Below, one piece after another: positions 52,388-61,721 of a stretch of DNA of 64,000 nucleotides. The stretch lies in the NCBI GenBank assembly GCA_964653075.1, contig CAZZAX010000007.1, positions 15,870 to 79,869 on the forward strand, in the 5' to 3' direction. Numbering within the stretch: position 1 is the stretch's first letter; each line of letters starts with the position of its first letter. The notes under the pieces are model-generated. The model saw only the letters and a program-made list of their open reading frames with translations. It searched no databases and was not told the DNA's origin. A program made the position numbers and the translations under genes. The DNA is from NIOZ-UU13 sp964653075 (lineage in GTDB: Bacteria; Planctomycetota; Phycisphaerae; Sedimentisphaerales; Anaerobacaceae).

Positions 52388-53914
52388 ATGGCTAAGGCTG
52401 TAAAGAGCACAGGCAAAAAACGCAAAAGTACAAAAAAGAAAAAGATTGATACGGAAGAACAAGCTGCGACGGAGCTACAAGGGCAGGCAATCGACTCGGT
52501 GGAGCCCGAGGCCGGAGCCGAACAGGCAGAGGATAACTCGACTGTAACCTCGACCCAGGAGGCTGCGCCTGTTGATGCCGAGGACGAAGCCCGGAAAGCC
52601 AAAGAAGCTGAAGAAGAATCTACCCATGCTAAATATGAGCGGATTAAGAAAGGCAACTTGTATCTAACGGATTTGCAGAAACTGACTGTTGCCGAGCTGC
52701 ATGATATTGCGAAAAACGATAAAATCACGGAATACAGCGCCCTTAAGAAACAGGATTTGATTTTTAGAATTCTCAAGGAACGTATTCGCCAGAACGGACT
52801 GATGTACGGTGAAGGCGTATTGGAAGTGCTGCCGGATGGTTATGGATTTCTGCGGAATACGGATTATAATTACTTGTCATCGTCGGACGACATCTATGTT
52901 TCACCATCTCAAATCAGGCGTTTTGGCCTGCGGACAGGAAACATTGTATCGGGTCAAATCAGGCCGCCGAAGGATTCGGAGAAGTATTTTGCTCTTCTGC
53001 GAGTTGAAGCGATTAACTTTGAGAACCCCGACAACCTCGCGGAAAAGATAGTATTCAGCGACTTGACGCCGTTGCATCCGGAGGAGCGTTTTATACTCGA
53101 GACTTCGGTGGAAGAATTAAATATGCGAATAATTGATTTGGTCACACCGGTGGGCAAAGGTCAGCGTGGCCTGATAGTTGCTGCGCCGCGAACAGGCAAG
53201 ACGATTCTGCTGCAAAAAATTGCAAATTCCATCACTACAAATCATCCCGACGTGAAACTGATAGTGTTGCTGATTGACGAACGGCCCGAAGAAGTTACGG
53301 AGATGGAGCGGAGAACCTCTGATGATGTTGAGGTTATAAGTTCCACTTTCGACGAGCCGGCCTCACGCCATTGTCAGGTGGCCGAGGTCGTGATAGAAAA
53401 GGCAAAGCGGCTCGTCGAGTACGGCGTTGATGTAGTGATCCTGCTGGACTCGATAACCCGTCTTGCCCGTGCTTATAATACCGAGATGCCGCACTCAGGC
53501 AGAATTTTGACCGGCGGCGTCGATGCCGGCGCGATGCAGATGCCCAAGAGATTTTTCGGCGCGGCAAGAAATATCGAAGAAGGTGGTTCGCTGACTATTT
53601 TCGCAACTGCATTAATCGACACCGGCTCAAAAATGGACGAGGTAATCTTCGAAGAGTTCAAAGCGACCGGAAATATGGAATTGCACCTTGACAGGCGTCT
53701 GGTTGACAGAAGGACCTGGCCGGCTATAGACATCAGCCGAAGCGGAACCAGACGGGAAGAGCTGCTGCTCGACCCGAAAGAGCTACAGCTCGTGTATCGG
53801 CTGCGAAGAGTCCTGAGCGAATTAAACCCTGTTGAAGCAATCGAGCTGCTCAAAGGCAGGCTTACCAAGACCCGAACCAACGCAGAGTTCCTGATGACAA
53901 TGAACCTCGATTAG
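52388..53914 (+). CDS. rho: Transcription termination factor Rho
   Basis: A 508-residue Rho hexamer subunit. Residues 1-80 are a disordered insert-like extension, first lysine-rich, then acidic. The RNA-binding domain follows, then the RecA-like ATPase with P-loop GLIVAAPRTGKTILLQ, Walker B VVILLDSITRLARAYN and Q/R-loop GGVDAGAMQMPKRFFGAARN. The second ATG (52388) has better spacing to AAAAGGAG than the first. A structured leader precedes it and a hairpin follows. Confidence 0.97.
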   Translation: MAKAVKSTGKKRKSTKKKKIDTEEQAATELQGQAIDSVEPEAGAEQAEDNSTVTSTQEAAPVDAEDEARKAKEAEEESTHAKYERIKKGNLYLTDLQKLTVAELHDIAKNDKITEYSALKKQDLIFRILKERIRQNGLMYGEGVLEVLPDGYGFLRNTDYNYLSSSDDIYVSPSQIRRFGLRTGNIVSGQIRPPKDSEKYFALLRVEAINFENPDNLAEKIVFSDLTPLHPEERFILETSVEELNMRIIDLVTPVGKGQRGLIVAAPRTGKTILLQKIANSITTNHPDVKLIVLLIDERPEEVTEMERRTSDDVEVISSTFDEPASRHCQVAEVVIEKAKRLVEYGVDVVILLDSITRLARAYNTEMPHSGRILTGGVDAGAMQMPKRFFGAARNIEEGGSLTIFATALIDTGSKMDEVIFEEFKATGNMELHLDRRLVDRRTWPAIDISRSGTRREELLLDPKELQLVYRLRRVLSELNPVEAIELLKGRLTKTRTNAEFLMTMNLD

Positions 53915-53925
53915 ACTCCAATAAA

Positions 53926-53975
53926 AGCACAAAATCACCTATAGTAAAAGCAGGCGGAAATGCCTGATTTGTGCT
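53926..53975 (+). terminator. Branched hairpin after rho
   Basis: Outer arms AGCACAAAATC and GATTTGTGCT (one bulged base) enclose an inner CAGGC/GCCTG hairpin. It lies 12 bases after the rho stop. The following sequence is T-rich but lacks an immediate T run. Confidence 0.4.
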
Positions 53976-54078
53976 TAATTGTTCGCTTTACATTGTTGTT
54001 TGCTTTTATTAGGATAATATTCCGGCTAATGTATTGCGCCGGAATTTTTTATAGGCGATTGTCGAAACCGGATAAGTT

Positions 54079-57000
54079 ATGGGCGAACAACTCTCGAAAG
54101 TTTATGAATCTAAAACGATAGAGCGGCAGGCAAATGAAATATGGTCTTCTCATCCATACTTTCACGCTGAACCGCTGGGTGATGGCAAAGACGAAAAGAC
54201 CTATACAATTGTAATCCCGCCGCCTAATGTTACGGCACCGCTGCATCTTGGCCACGCATTGAATAATACGTTGCAGGACGTCCTGATTCGGTTCCGCCGA
54301 ATGCAAAATTATAACACGCTTTGGATGCCCGGTACCGACCACGCCGGTATCGCCACGCAAACTGTCGTTGAAAAGCGAATCCTCTCGGAAGAGGGAAAGC
54401 GGCGAACAGAACTCGATCCCGATCTACATATCTCCCGCCAGAAGTTTGTCCAGCGTATACAAGCATGGAAGGACGAATATGAGGCCACGATCATCGGACA
54501 GCTCAAGGCGATGGGTTGCTCCTGTGACTGGAAGCGAACGAGATTCACAATGGATGAAGTTTGCGCAAAAGCAGTTCGCGCCGCTTTTTTTAAACTTTTT
54601 AAGGATGGCCTTATTTACCGGGGTAAAAGACTGGTAAACTGGGACCCCGCCACCCAGACGGTACTGGCCGACGACGAAGTCGAGCACGAGCTGGTACAGG
54701 GGCATTTCTGGTATTTAAGGTATCCTCTTGTCAAACCAGTTGACATGGCAGGGCAGCGTATTGAGTATGTTACTGTTGCTACTACCAGACCTGAGACAAT
54801 GCTTGGCGACACCGCTGTTGCTATGAATCCGGCTGATAAGCGCGCCGAATACCTTATTGGTAAAAAAGTCCGCCTCCCGATTGTAGGACGCATTATCCCA
54901 ATCATCGCCGATGAGCACGTAGTGCTGCCCGATCCAGACAGTGACGATGAAAAAGCGCGGTTTTCAACCGGCTTTCTTAAAGTTACTCCGGCCCACGACC
55001 CGGATGACTGGGAAATAGGCCAAAGACACGGACTTCAAATAATTAATGTAATGGCGCCCGATGGCTCGATTAGCGATAAATACGGCTGGGAGGATGCAAA
55101 TGAGCCGGAAGCGCAATCCTTGCTTGGAATGGACCGTTTCGAGGCACGCGAAGCCATCGTCGAATGGTTCCGACAGGAAAAACTCCTTGAAGATGTTCGC
55201 GAATATTCGCACGAAGTCGGACACAGCTATCGAAGCCATGTGCCCATTGAGCCGTATCTGTCCGACCAGTGGTATATCGCCGTCAAAAAGCCAATCGAGC
55301 ACCTCAAGGAAAAATTTGGCGATGGTCTTATCGAGGGAACCGATGTGCCGCTGAACTCCTTGGCCGGCCTGGCCCTAAAGCCATTACTTGACGGCCGGTT
55401 GCGATTTATCCCCGACCGCTACGCCAAAACCTATCAAAGCTGGCTCGAAAACCTCCGCGACTGGCCCATCAGCCGACAGCTCTGGTGGGGACACAGAATA
55501 CCAATATGGGTAAGTCAGAATTACAACATTACACCAGATACACCGCTTGAGACGTTAAAGACGGAAATAGATCCTTCCCAAAAAGGATACATAAATAACG
55601 TAGAAATCATTTCTCAATTTCGAGTCGATGAGAAAAACGATCAAGTATTAGAATATATTTGTGTTCCACTAGGACATCCCGATATTGAGAAGCATTTAGA
55701 AGGTATCGGATTCAAGCGAGACGAAGATGTTCTCGATACATGGTTTTCTTCTGCATTGTGGCCTTTCAGTACGATGGGCTGGCCGGAAGATACACCGGAA
55801 CTGAAAACTTTCTATCCGGGCGATGTCCTTTGTACCGCGCGCGAAATCATAACCTTGTGGGTATCGCGTATGTTGATGATGGGGCAATATTGTGCCGGCG
55901 ATATTCCGTTTAGCGACGTTTATATTCATGCGATGATACAGGATGGTCAGGGGCGTAAGATGTCCAAAAGTCTGGGCAATGGCATTGATCCGCTCGTAGC
56001 TATCGACAGTCACGGTGCCGACGCGATGCGTTTTACCCTGGCCAGTATGACCACGGACACGCAGGATATTCGGATGCCGGTCGAATCGATGACCCTGCCC
56101 GACGGCCGCCAGGCCAATACATCTCCGAAGTTCGACATCGGCCGAAACTTCTGTAACAAGCTCTGGAATGCCTCACGTTTTGCCTTGATGAATCTCGAAG
56201 GAATCAATCCTGACCGGTTCGATGCCGGCAAGATGGATATTACCGACCGCTGGATTCTTTCACGCCTGGCTAAAACTATATCCGAGGTTACGGAGTCTCT
56301 GAATAAGTTTAAATACAGTGAGCCGCTGGCCGGCCTTTACAGATTTTTCTGGAACGATTTCTGCGACTGGTATCTGGAATGGGCCAAACCGAGAATGCAG
56401 GATGACCGGAAAAAGCCGATTGCTCAAAATGTCCTGGCTTATGTTCTGGACCAGACCCTGCGCCTGTTGCATCCCTTTGTTCCGTTCATTACCGAGGGAA
56501 TATTCCAGAAACTAAGCGAAATCGCACCGAACGGGGGGCTCAAGGGGATTGTTGAGGCTAATAAAGCAAAAGCATTGGTTATCTCCCAATGGCCCGAAGG
56601 TCTTGATTCCTTGACTGATGAAGATGCCGAAAAGCAGATTGACCTTGTCCAGGCCGCAATTCGGACAATACGGGATATTAAAAGCAAAAGAAATATACCT
56701 CCGGGTAAAATGCCCGTTGTTTCCGCAAAGTCGCAGCAGGAAACGGTTGAGATTCTGAATGTCAACGCAGATCTTATCCGGCAGTTGGCCGGTGTTAAGG
56801 AATTTAAGGCCGGAACGGATCTTACGAAGCCTCCTAATGCCGCTATATCGATTATGGAAGATGCTACGGAAGTTTATGTGCATGATGCTGTTGATGTGCA
56901 GGCCGAACGTGCAAAGCTCCAAAAACAAAAACAGCAAATCGAAAAGGCCAAAAAGGCCGCTGAAGCGAAGCTGGCCAATGAAAATTTTGTCAATAAAGCC

Positions 57001-57102
57001 AGGCCGCAGGTGGTTGCTCAGGCCAGGAACAGGCTGGCCGAGTTGTCGGAACAGTTAAAAACTGTTGAAAAACACCTCTCGGAATTGGATAATAGTGTAT
57101 GA
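54079..57102 (+). CDS. valS: Valyl-tRNA synthetase
   Basis: A 1007-residue class I synthetase. APLHLGHALNNT is the HIGH motif, GRKMSKSLGNGIDP the KMSKS motif, and the editing (CP1) domain spans about residues 220-370 with TTRPETMLGDTAVA. The C-terminal coiled coil (KLQKQKQQIEKAKKAAEAKL) binds tRNA-Val. Slightly longer than typical (880-950). It stands between rho and the DUF151 gene. Lys-rich codon use at the end is normal for the coiled coil. Confidence 0.97.
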   Translation: MGEQLSKVYESKTIERQANEIWSSHPYFHAEPLGDGKDEKTYTIVIPPPNVTAPLHLGHALNNTLQDVLIRFRRMQNYNTLWMPGTDHAGIATQTVVEKRILSEEGKRRTELDPDLHISRQKFVQRIQAWKDEYEATIIGQLKAMGCSCDWKRTRFTMDEVCAKAVRAAFFKLFKDGLIYRGKRLVNWDPATQTVLADDEVEHELVQGHFWYLRYPLVKPVDMAGQRIEYVTVATTRPETMLGDTAVAMNPADKRAEYLIGKKVRLPIVGRIIPIIADEHVVLPDPDSDDEKARFSTGFLKVTPAHDPDDWEIGQRHGLQIINVMAPDGSISDKYGWEDANEPEAQSLLGMDRFEAREAIVEWFRQEKLLEDVREYSHEVGHSYRSHVPIEPYLSDQWYIAVKKPIEHLKEKFGDGLIEGTDVPLNSLAGLALKPLLDGRLRFIPDRYAKTYQSWLENLRDWPISRQLWWGHRIPIWVSQNYNITPDTPLETLKTEIDPSQKGYINNVEIISQFRVDEKNDQVLEYICVPLGHPDIEKHLEGIGFKRDEDVLDTWFSSALWPFSTMGWPEDTPELKTFYPGDVLCTAREIITLWVSRMLMMGQYCAGDIPFSDVYIHAMIQDGQGRKMSKSLGNGIDPLVAIDSHGADAMRFTLASMTTDTQDIRMPVESMTLPDGRQANTSPKFDIGRNFCNKLWNASRFALMNLEGINPDRFDAGKMDITDRWILSRLAKTISEVTESLNKFKYSEPLAGLYRFFWNDFCDWYLEWAKPRMQDDRKKPIAQNVLAYVLDQTLRLLHPFVPFITEGIFQKLSEIAPNGGLKGIVEANKAKALVISQWPEGLDSLTDEDAEKQIDLVQAAIRTIRDIKSKRNIPPGKMPVVSAKSQQETVEILNVNADLIRQLAGVKEFKAGTDLTKPPNAAISIMEDATEVYVHDAVDVQAERAKLQKQKQQIEKAKKAAEAKLANENFVNKARPQVVAQARNRLAELSEQLKTVEKHLSELDNSV

Positions 57103-57122
57103 GCCCATACAGAGATGGATGG

Positions 57123-57184
57123 ATGCGTAAAGAAACAACTACAAAGACTCGTGTACTCGTGAACTCATAGACACGTTTACGCAT
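57123..57184. repeat. Inverted repeat after valS
   Basis: ATGCGTAAA (57123-57131) and TTTACGCAT (57176-57184) are perfect 9-bp arms around a stretch repeating the word ACTCGTG. It fits the other self-similar intergenic repeats of this window. Confidence 0.5.
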
Positions 57185-57208
57185 ATACTTAGTAAAGGCG
57201 GTGCCAAA

Positions 57209-57604
57209 ATGGAAACGGAAGCCGAACTGTCGCGTATAATCATTAACGAGATGTCAGACCAGCAGGTGATTGTCATAAAAGAGCGTCACGGCGAGCGCAG
57301 TTTCCCCATCGTTATTGGCATAGTTGAGATTTTTGCAATCGACCGCCGCATAAAGGGCATCGAACCGCCACGTCCGATGACCCATGATTTATTGGCCAGC
57401 GTAATTGAAAATCTCGGCGCAAAAATAGAAAAGATAGTAATAAACGACCTGCGCCACCATACTTTCTTTGCCAAAATTCATCTGAGCGTGAATGGCCGAA
57501 CCATTGAAATTGATTCCCGGCCTTCGGATGCGATTGCTTTATGTGCTGCTACAAAAGCACCTATTTATGTTGCTGAGCATGTTTTTGAGAAGACTTCTCA
57601 GTGA
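57209..57604 (+). CDS. DUF151 (bifunctional nuclease family) protein
   Basis: A 131-residue protein. IVIGIVEIFAIDRRIKG, PRPMTHDLLASVIENLGA and NGRTIEIDSRPSDAIALC match DUF151, whose members have shown nuclease activity in some bacteria. AAGGCGGTG lies upstream of ATG 57209. Its last 44 bases overlap the convergent lspA gene. Confidence 0.88.
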   Translation: METEAELSRIIINEMSDQQVIVIKERHGERSFPIVIGIVEIFAIDRRIKGIEPPRPMTHDLLASVIENLGAKIEKIVINDLRHHTFFAKIHLSVNGRTIEIDSRPSDAIALCAATKAPIYVAEHVFEKTSQ

Positions 57605-58145
57605 GGAAAGTCGAAACAATCAGCAGTCCAACTCCTATGCAAAGCAGGCTGTCTGCGACGTTGAAAGTCGGCCAATGCTTGTTGCCGATATAAACATCGA
57701 TAAAATCACGCACCAGGCCTTCGTTAAAAATCCTGTCGTAAAGATTGCCGCAGATACCGCCGGTGAAAAGACCCAGGGCAATATGGATCGACCTGTATTG
57801 CGTGCCGCTGAAAAGAAAAACTCCGATTACTATCATCAGGGCAACAACCGAAATTGCCATGAGTATATAAGGCTTGCCGGCGAAAGCGCTGAAAGCGGCT
57901 CCGTCGTTTAATGCAATTATAAATCGTAAGAATCCATCGATAATTGAGACGTTGTGAGATGGCTGCTGGCCTAACCAGTCGAAGACTGCCTTTTTACTCC
58001 AAAGGTCCAGCAACAGCCCTCCCAGCGCTAAGGGCCAGAAAATAAGGTGTGCCTTCGAATCCGACAGCACGCTGGGTAAGCGCTTCACAGGTGCCTGCTC
58101 CAGCCCCAGCGGTGCACTGCTTTCTTCTGTCTTGGTCTCTGTCAT
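57561..58145 (-). CDS. lspA: Lipoprotein signal peptidase (signal peptidase II)
   Basis: A 194-residue inner-membrane aspartic protease with four helices. The catalytic parts GGICGNLYDRI and WPTFNVADS both carry their Asp, and FIIALNDGAAFS matches the N-x-GAAF box. A cytoplasmic N-terminal extension of about 35 residues is present. ATG 58145 has AAGG upstream. It cleaves lipoproteins such as the one at 32266. It overlaps the DUF151 gene tail to tail. Confidence 0.93.
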   Translation of the reverse strand: MTETKTEESSAPLGLEQAPVKRLPSVLSDSKAHLIFWPLALGGLLLDLWSKKAVFDWLGQQPSHNVSIIDGFLRFIIALNDGAAFSAFAGKPYILMAISVVALMIVIGVFLFSGTQYRSIHIALGLFTGGICGNLYDRIFNEGLVRDFIDVYIGNKHWPTFNVADSLLCIGVGLLIVSTFLTEKSSQKHAQQHK

Positions 58146-58323
58146 AATCGGCCTTATGTGTATTGTATTTATGGGCTGTAGTAACTTACCCACTCTCTAT
58201 CATACTTTGAGTATTTTCTAATTGAGGCACAATTATATCATTGTAATCGCTGTCGTCAAAAGCTTTTGGTAACTTAAGGTGTTTTGGTCTCTTCAGAGTT
58301 TTTTCAAATCTGTAAATTGAGAA

Positions 58324-58352
58324 TTGACAATCGACAATTAATAATCAATAAT
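58324..58352 (+). promoter_or_regulatory. Promoter of tRNA-Leu
   Basis: TTGACA (58324-58329), a 17-base spacer and AATAAT (58347-58352), about 45 bases before the tRNA. The surrounding sequence repeats AATCGA/AATCAAT words. Confidence 0.5.
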
Positions 58353-58395
58353 CTCAAAAATAATCGATAATCAATTATCATTAATCGTTTGAAAG

Positions 58396-58479
58396 GCCCG
58401 GGTGGCGGAATAGGCAGACGCGCTAGCTTGAGGGGCTAGTGACCTTAGGGTCGTGCTGGTTCGACTCCAGTCCCGGGCA
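58396..58479 (+). tRNA. tRNA-Leu (anticodon GAG)
   Basis: An 84-base class II tRNA. Acceptor arms GCCCGGG and CCCGGGC pair perfectly with A as the discriminator. The anticodon loop TTGAGGG between CTAGC and GCTAG gives GAG, reading CUC/CUU. A long variable arm (GACC-TTA-GGGTC) and the T-arm GCTGG-TTCGACT-CCAGT are intact. CCA is not encoded. Confidence 0.97.
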
Positions 58480-58480
58480 G

Positions 58481-58512
58481 TGGTTTAAATCAGCGAATGC
58501 TGAGTTAAACCA
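58481..58512 (+). other. Strong hairpin directly after tRNA-Leu
   Basis: TGGTTTAA-A-TCAGC-GAAT-GCTGA-G-TTAAACCA: 13 paired bases with one A-G mismatch and a 4-base loop. It starts two bases after the tRNA and has no T run. Possible processing or terminator-like element, or an end of a mobile segment with the GIY-YIG gene. Confidence 0.6.
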
Positions 58513-58570
58513 TCTTGAGCGAGGAACGCGTCGAAGGGTCTGCACCGGAATTAATCAGGGTCAATCCATT

Positions 58571-58885
58571 ATGTGGTATCTATACATAACCAGCAATAGT
58601 AATGGTCGTTTCTACACCGGGATTACAACGAGCCTCGAAAGACGATTTAAAGAGCATCGCCAGGGCAAGGGTGGACATTACACATCTCGCAACAGACCGC
58701 AAAAATTGCTTTACTTTGAGTCATTTCCTGATAGGAAAAAAGCCCAGGCCAGGGAAAGCCAGATAAAACATTGGAGCCGAAATAAAAAAGAAAGCGTTGA
58801 TAGAAGGAAATATTCGCAAATTACGTCAGCTAAGCATTTCAAGAGACCACTTATTACCATAGCACAAACCTACCTGGCGATATAG
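58571..58885 (+). CDS. GIY-YIG endonuclease-like protein
   Basis: A 104-residue single-domain protein. WYLYITSNSNGRFYTGITTSLERRFKEH contains the Y-Y(variant L-Y)-I-T ... Y-T-G form of the GIY-YIG motif with Arg and later Glu-like positions, and KAQARESQIKHWSRNKK is typical of the small UPF0213/YhbQ group. Function of the group is unclear. It lies 91 bases after tRNA-Leu. The reading frame runs back into the tRNA but ATG 58571 gives the family N-terminus. Confidence 0.82.
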   Translation: MWYLYITSNSNGRFYTGITTSLERRFKEHRQGKGGHYTSRNRPQKLLYFESFPDRKKAQARESQIKHWSRNKKESVDRRKYSQITSAKHFKRPLITIAQTYLAI

Positions 58886-59030
58886 AGCCATCGTTTAGTG
58901 TCTTGCCGGGGGAATTTTTTCAGAATGTCTCGCTATTTTTCTTGCGCTGCACGATGGGCATTGTTAAAATGTCCCAAGTTTGTCCCCGGGTTCCTGTGGT
59001 ATATGTTTATATGATTAAAGAGGTAACAAA

Positions 59031-60164
59031 ATGTCGGACGCAGAACAGCAAGATTTACCTAAAGGCCGGATAATGTCGATTGATGCCCTCCGCGGCTTTG
59101 ATATGTTCTGGATAATCGGGGGCGGCAGAATCTTCGGCAGTTTGAATTATATATTCGATTGTCGGGCAACACAGTTCATAAAAACACAGCTTACCCATGT
59201 AAAATGGGAGGGTTTTCGCTTTGAAGATTTGATTATGCCGCTGTTCTTGTTCATTGTAGGTGTCGTGATGCCGTTTGCTTTCAACAAACGCCTTGAGGGG
59301 GGCCTCAGTAAAAGCCGGCTGTATCGCCATATTATCGTGCGATTTGTGATTCTGTTTGTCCTGGGTATGATAGCACAGGGGCGCCTGCTTGAGTACGACC
59401 TGTCTCAATTGCGTATTTTCTCTAATACCCTGCAGGCGATTGCGGTGGGGTACTTATTCTCTGCTATAATAATACTCAATCTCAAGCTCGTATGGCAGCT
59501 AATAACAACCGCTGCCTTGCTGTTGTTGTTCTGGGCACTGATGATGCTCGTTCCTGTCCCCGGGCATGGTGCGGGCGTCTTGTCGCCTGAAGGAAATCTT
59601 GCAATTTACATCGACAGGCTGATTCTCGGCAGCTTCATTGATGGGACCGACCCGCCCTATACCTGGATTCTAAGCGGCATGACATTTACCTGTACGGTCA
59701 TGCTCGGCGTATTCGCAGGCCACCTGCACCGTTCCAAAAAAACCAACGGTCAAAAAGTCCTCCTGCTTTCGGCAATGGGTGTTGGCTCATTGGTGCTCGG
59801 CTGGATTTGGAACGGCTGGGTATGGATTTTTTCTTTTCCTATCATCAAGCACTTGTGGACGAGTTCCTTCGTTCTTTATTCGGCGGGATGGTGTTTTCTG
59901 CTGTTAGCGCTCTTCTACCTGATTATTGATGTTTGGGGCTTTAAGAAATGGGCCTTCGGTTTTGTGGTAATAGGAATGAATGCGATTGCGGTGTATATGG
60001 CTACACGGGTTTTTAATTTCCGTAATATCGGGTATATTTTCGTCGGCGGTCTTGAAAAGTGGTGCGGCCCGTGGAATGGATTTATTCAGGCCGTGGCTGG
60101 TTTTGTGGTTGTCTGGCTGATACTGCTGTGGATGTATCGCAAAAAGACATTCATTAAAATCTAA
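59031..60164 (+). CDS. NagX/HGSNAT-like membrane acyltransferase, copy 1
   Basis: A 377-residue polytopic protein with about ten helices. MSIDALRGFDMFWIIGGG at the N-terminus and EDLIMPLFLFIVGVVMPF are signatures of the family of heparan-alpha-glucosaminide N-acetyltransferase and NagX (DUF5009). Members transfer acetyl groups to amino sugars across the membrane, or have a role in amino-sugar use. AGAGGT precedes ATG 59031. A paralogue follows after 60 bases. Confidence 0.85.
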   Translation: MSDAEQQDLPKGRIMSIDALRGFDMFWIIGGGRIFGSLNYIFDCRATQFIKTQLTHVKWEGFRFEDLIMPLFLFIVGVVMPFAFNKRLEGGLSKSRLYRHIIVRFVILFVLGMIAQGRLLEYDLSQLRIFSNTLQAIAVGYLFSAIIILNLKLVWQLITTAALLLLFWALMMLVPVPGHGAGVLSPEGNLAIYIDRLILGSFIDGTDPPYTWILSGMTFTCTVMLGVFAGHLHRSKKTNGQKVLLLSAMGVGSLVLGWIWNGWVWIFSFPIIKHLWTSSFVLYSAGWCFLLLALFYLIIDVWGFKKWAFGFVVIGMNAIAVYMATRVFNFRNIGYIFVGGLEKWCGPWNGFIQAVAGFVVVWLILLWMYRKKTFIKI

Positions 60165-60224
60165 AAAAAACCAATGCACAAAGTAAAACTATTGTAGTTC
60201 AGAATTAAGAAAAGGTGAAGAATC

Positions 60225-61334
60225 TTGGATAATGACCGGCAGAATTTGGTTGGGCGCCGGTTGGCCTCGGTAGATGCGCTGCGCGGCTTTGATATGTTCT
60301 GGATTATTGGCGGTGGAACACTCTTGGCGAACCTGGCAGAAGTATATAGCCACACTGTAACCGATACAATCCGGCAGCACTTAAACCATGTCGAGTGGAA
60401 AGGCTTTCATTTTGAGGATTTAATATTTCCGTTATTTCTTTTCATAGTTGGAGTGGTATTGCCGTTTTCGTTTACCCGGCGTCTGGAGCGTGGGCACAGC
60501 CGCGCCGCACTCTACCTGCATGTCCTCAAACGCTCGGCCCTTATTATTTTCTTGGGCTTGATATTTAATGGTCTCTTGCGATTCAATTGGGCCGAAATGA
60601 GATGGCCGGGCGTGCTCCAGCGAATCGGGATCTGTTATTTCTTTGCCGCAATAATTGTTATGAATACGAAATGGCGGACGCAGGCGATTATTATAGCGGC
60701 TGTTCTGATTTTGTACTGGATTGCCACGATGCTGATTCCGGTGCCGAACTATGGAGTTGGTAATCTCACGATGGAAGGCTGCTTGTCCTCATATATCGAC
60801 CAGCAGTTAATTCCGGGCGAGCTCTATTACGGATACGGCGATAATGAGGGAGTCATTTCGACATTACCTGCGATTTGCACAGTCCTTTTGGGTGCGTTGG
60901 CCGGTCACTGGCTGCGCTCCGGGCAGTCCGGCAATCGCAAAGCGGTCGGCCTGGCCATTGCCGGCATAGTCAGCTTACTCATTGGGTGTCTCTGGGGACG
61001 GGTTTTCCCGATTATCAAAATCCTCTGGACAAGTTCCTACGTCCTGGTTGCAGGCGGCCTGAGCTTGCTGCTCCTGGCTCTGTTTTACTGGATAATTGAC
61101 GTCAGGGGATACAGAAAATGGGCGTTTTTCTTTGTTGTTATCGGGATGAATCCGATAACGATATATTTCCTGCAGAGATTTGTCGATTTTAATGGAATTG
61201 CCGAATTTTTCCTTGTGGGAGTCATCGAGCACGCGGATTTGTTTAAACCATTGATTCTACCGCTCGCTGTTGTGTTGACAAAATGGTTGTTTCTGTGGTT
61301 TTTATATCGCCACAGAATATTCTTCAAGGCCTGA
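60225..61334 (+). CDS. NagX/HGSNAT-like membrane acyltransferase, copy 2
   Basis: A 369-residue paralogue of the preceding gene (SVDALRGFDMFWIIGGGTLL, EDLIFPLFLFIVGVVLPF, and the same C-terminal KWAFFFVVIGMNPI). It starts with TTG 60225, supported by AAAAGGTG. Diverged enough that the duplication is old. The two may act as a heterodimer or on different sugars. Confidence 0.85.
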   Translation: MDNDRQNLVGRRLASVDALRGFDMFWIIGGGTLLANLAEVYSHTVTDTIRQHLNHVEWKGFHFEDLIFPLFLFIVGVVLPFSFTRRLERGHSRAALYLHVLKRSALIIFLGLIFNGLLRFNWAEMRWPGVLQRIGICYFFAAIIVMNTKWRTQAIIIAAVLILYWIATMLIPVPNYGVGNLTMEGCLSSYIDQQLIPGELYYGYGDNEGVISTLPAICTVLLGALAGHWLRSGQSGNRKAVGLAIAGIVSLLIGCLWGRVFPIIKILWTSSYVLVAGGLSLLLLALFYWIIDVRGYRKWAFFFVVIGMNPITIYFLQRFVDFNGIAEFFLVGVIEHADLFKPLILPLAVVLTKWLFLWFLYRHRIFFKA

Positions 61335-61429
61335 GATGCAGATCAGCAGCTTTTAATTTTTTTAGCCCTGAAAACGGAAATTTTTTGACGAAAAAAAGTT
61401 TTTCTTTGTAAATTTGGGTAATTTTTTCC

Positions 61430-61459
61430 TTGACCTTAGCGAAGTAGTATTGATATAAT
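61430..61459 (+). promoter_or_regulatory. Promoter upstream of a candidate small RNA
   Basis: TTGACC (61430-61435), an 18-base spacer and a perfect TATAAT (61454-61459). The next gene on this strand is beyond a terminator hairpin, so the product would be about 70 bases long. Confidence 0.5.
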
Positions 61460-61465
61460 AATGTA

Positions 61466-61536
61466 GCTTTTTCATTTTTTGCCCCTGCTTTTCTCTTCCT
61501 TCTCCCCTCCCTCCGCAAAAAAGCAGGGGTTTTATT
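61466..61536 (+). ncRNA. Candidate small RNA with CU-rich loop
   Basis: Between the promoter and a T tract, CCCCTGCTTTT (61482-61492) pairs with AAAAGCAGGGG (61519-61529), 11 bp, followed by TTTTATT. The 26-base loop reads mostly C and T, including CTCCCCTCCCTCC, which is complementary to ribosome-binding sites. The hairpin could also simply terminate the acyltransferase transcript. The remaining interval to 61721 contains a CTTCG/CGAAG repeat and no gene. Confidence 0.45.
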
Positions 61537-61721
61537 GGACGTTAATACCGACAGAAGGATTATCTATTTTCTTTCTTAATACGTCCGGCGAGCGGCAGGG
61601 GGGCTATGTCACCTTATAAAGGCTGGATTTTCACTTCACTGAGCTTCGTTCGGACTTGTTCTTGAGCAAAGCGAAGAGAAGGCGACCTTTTGCATGTCTC
61701 TACTAAAAAAATAAACAATTC

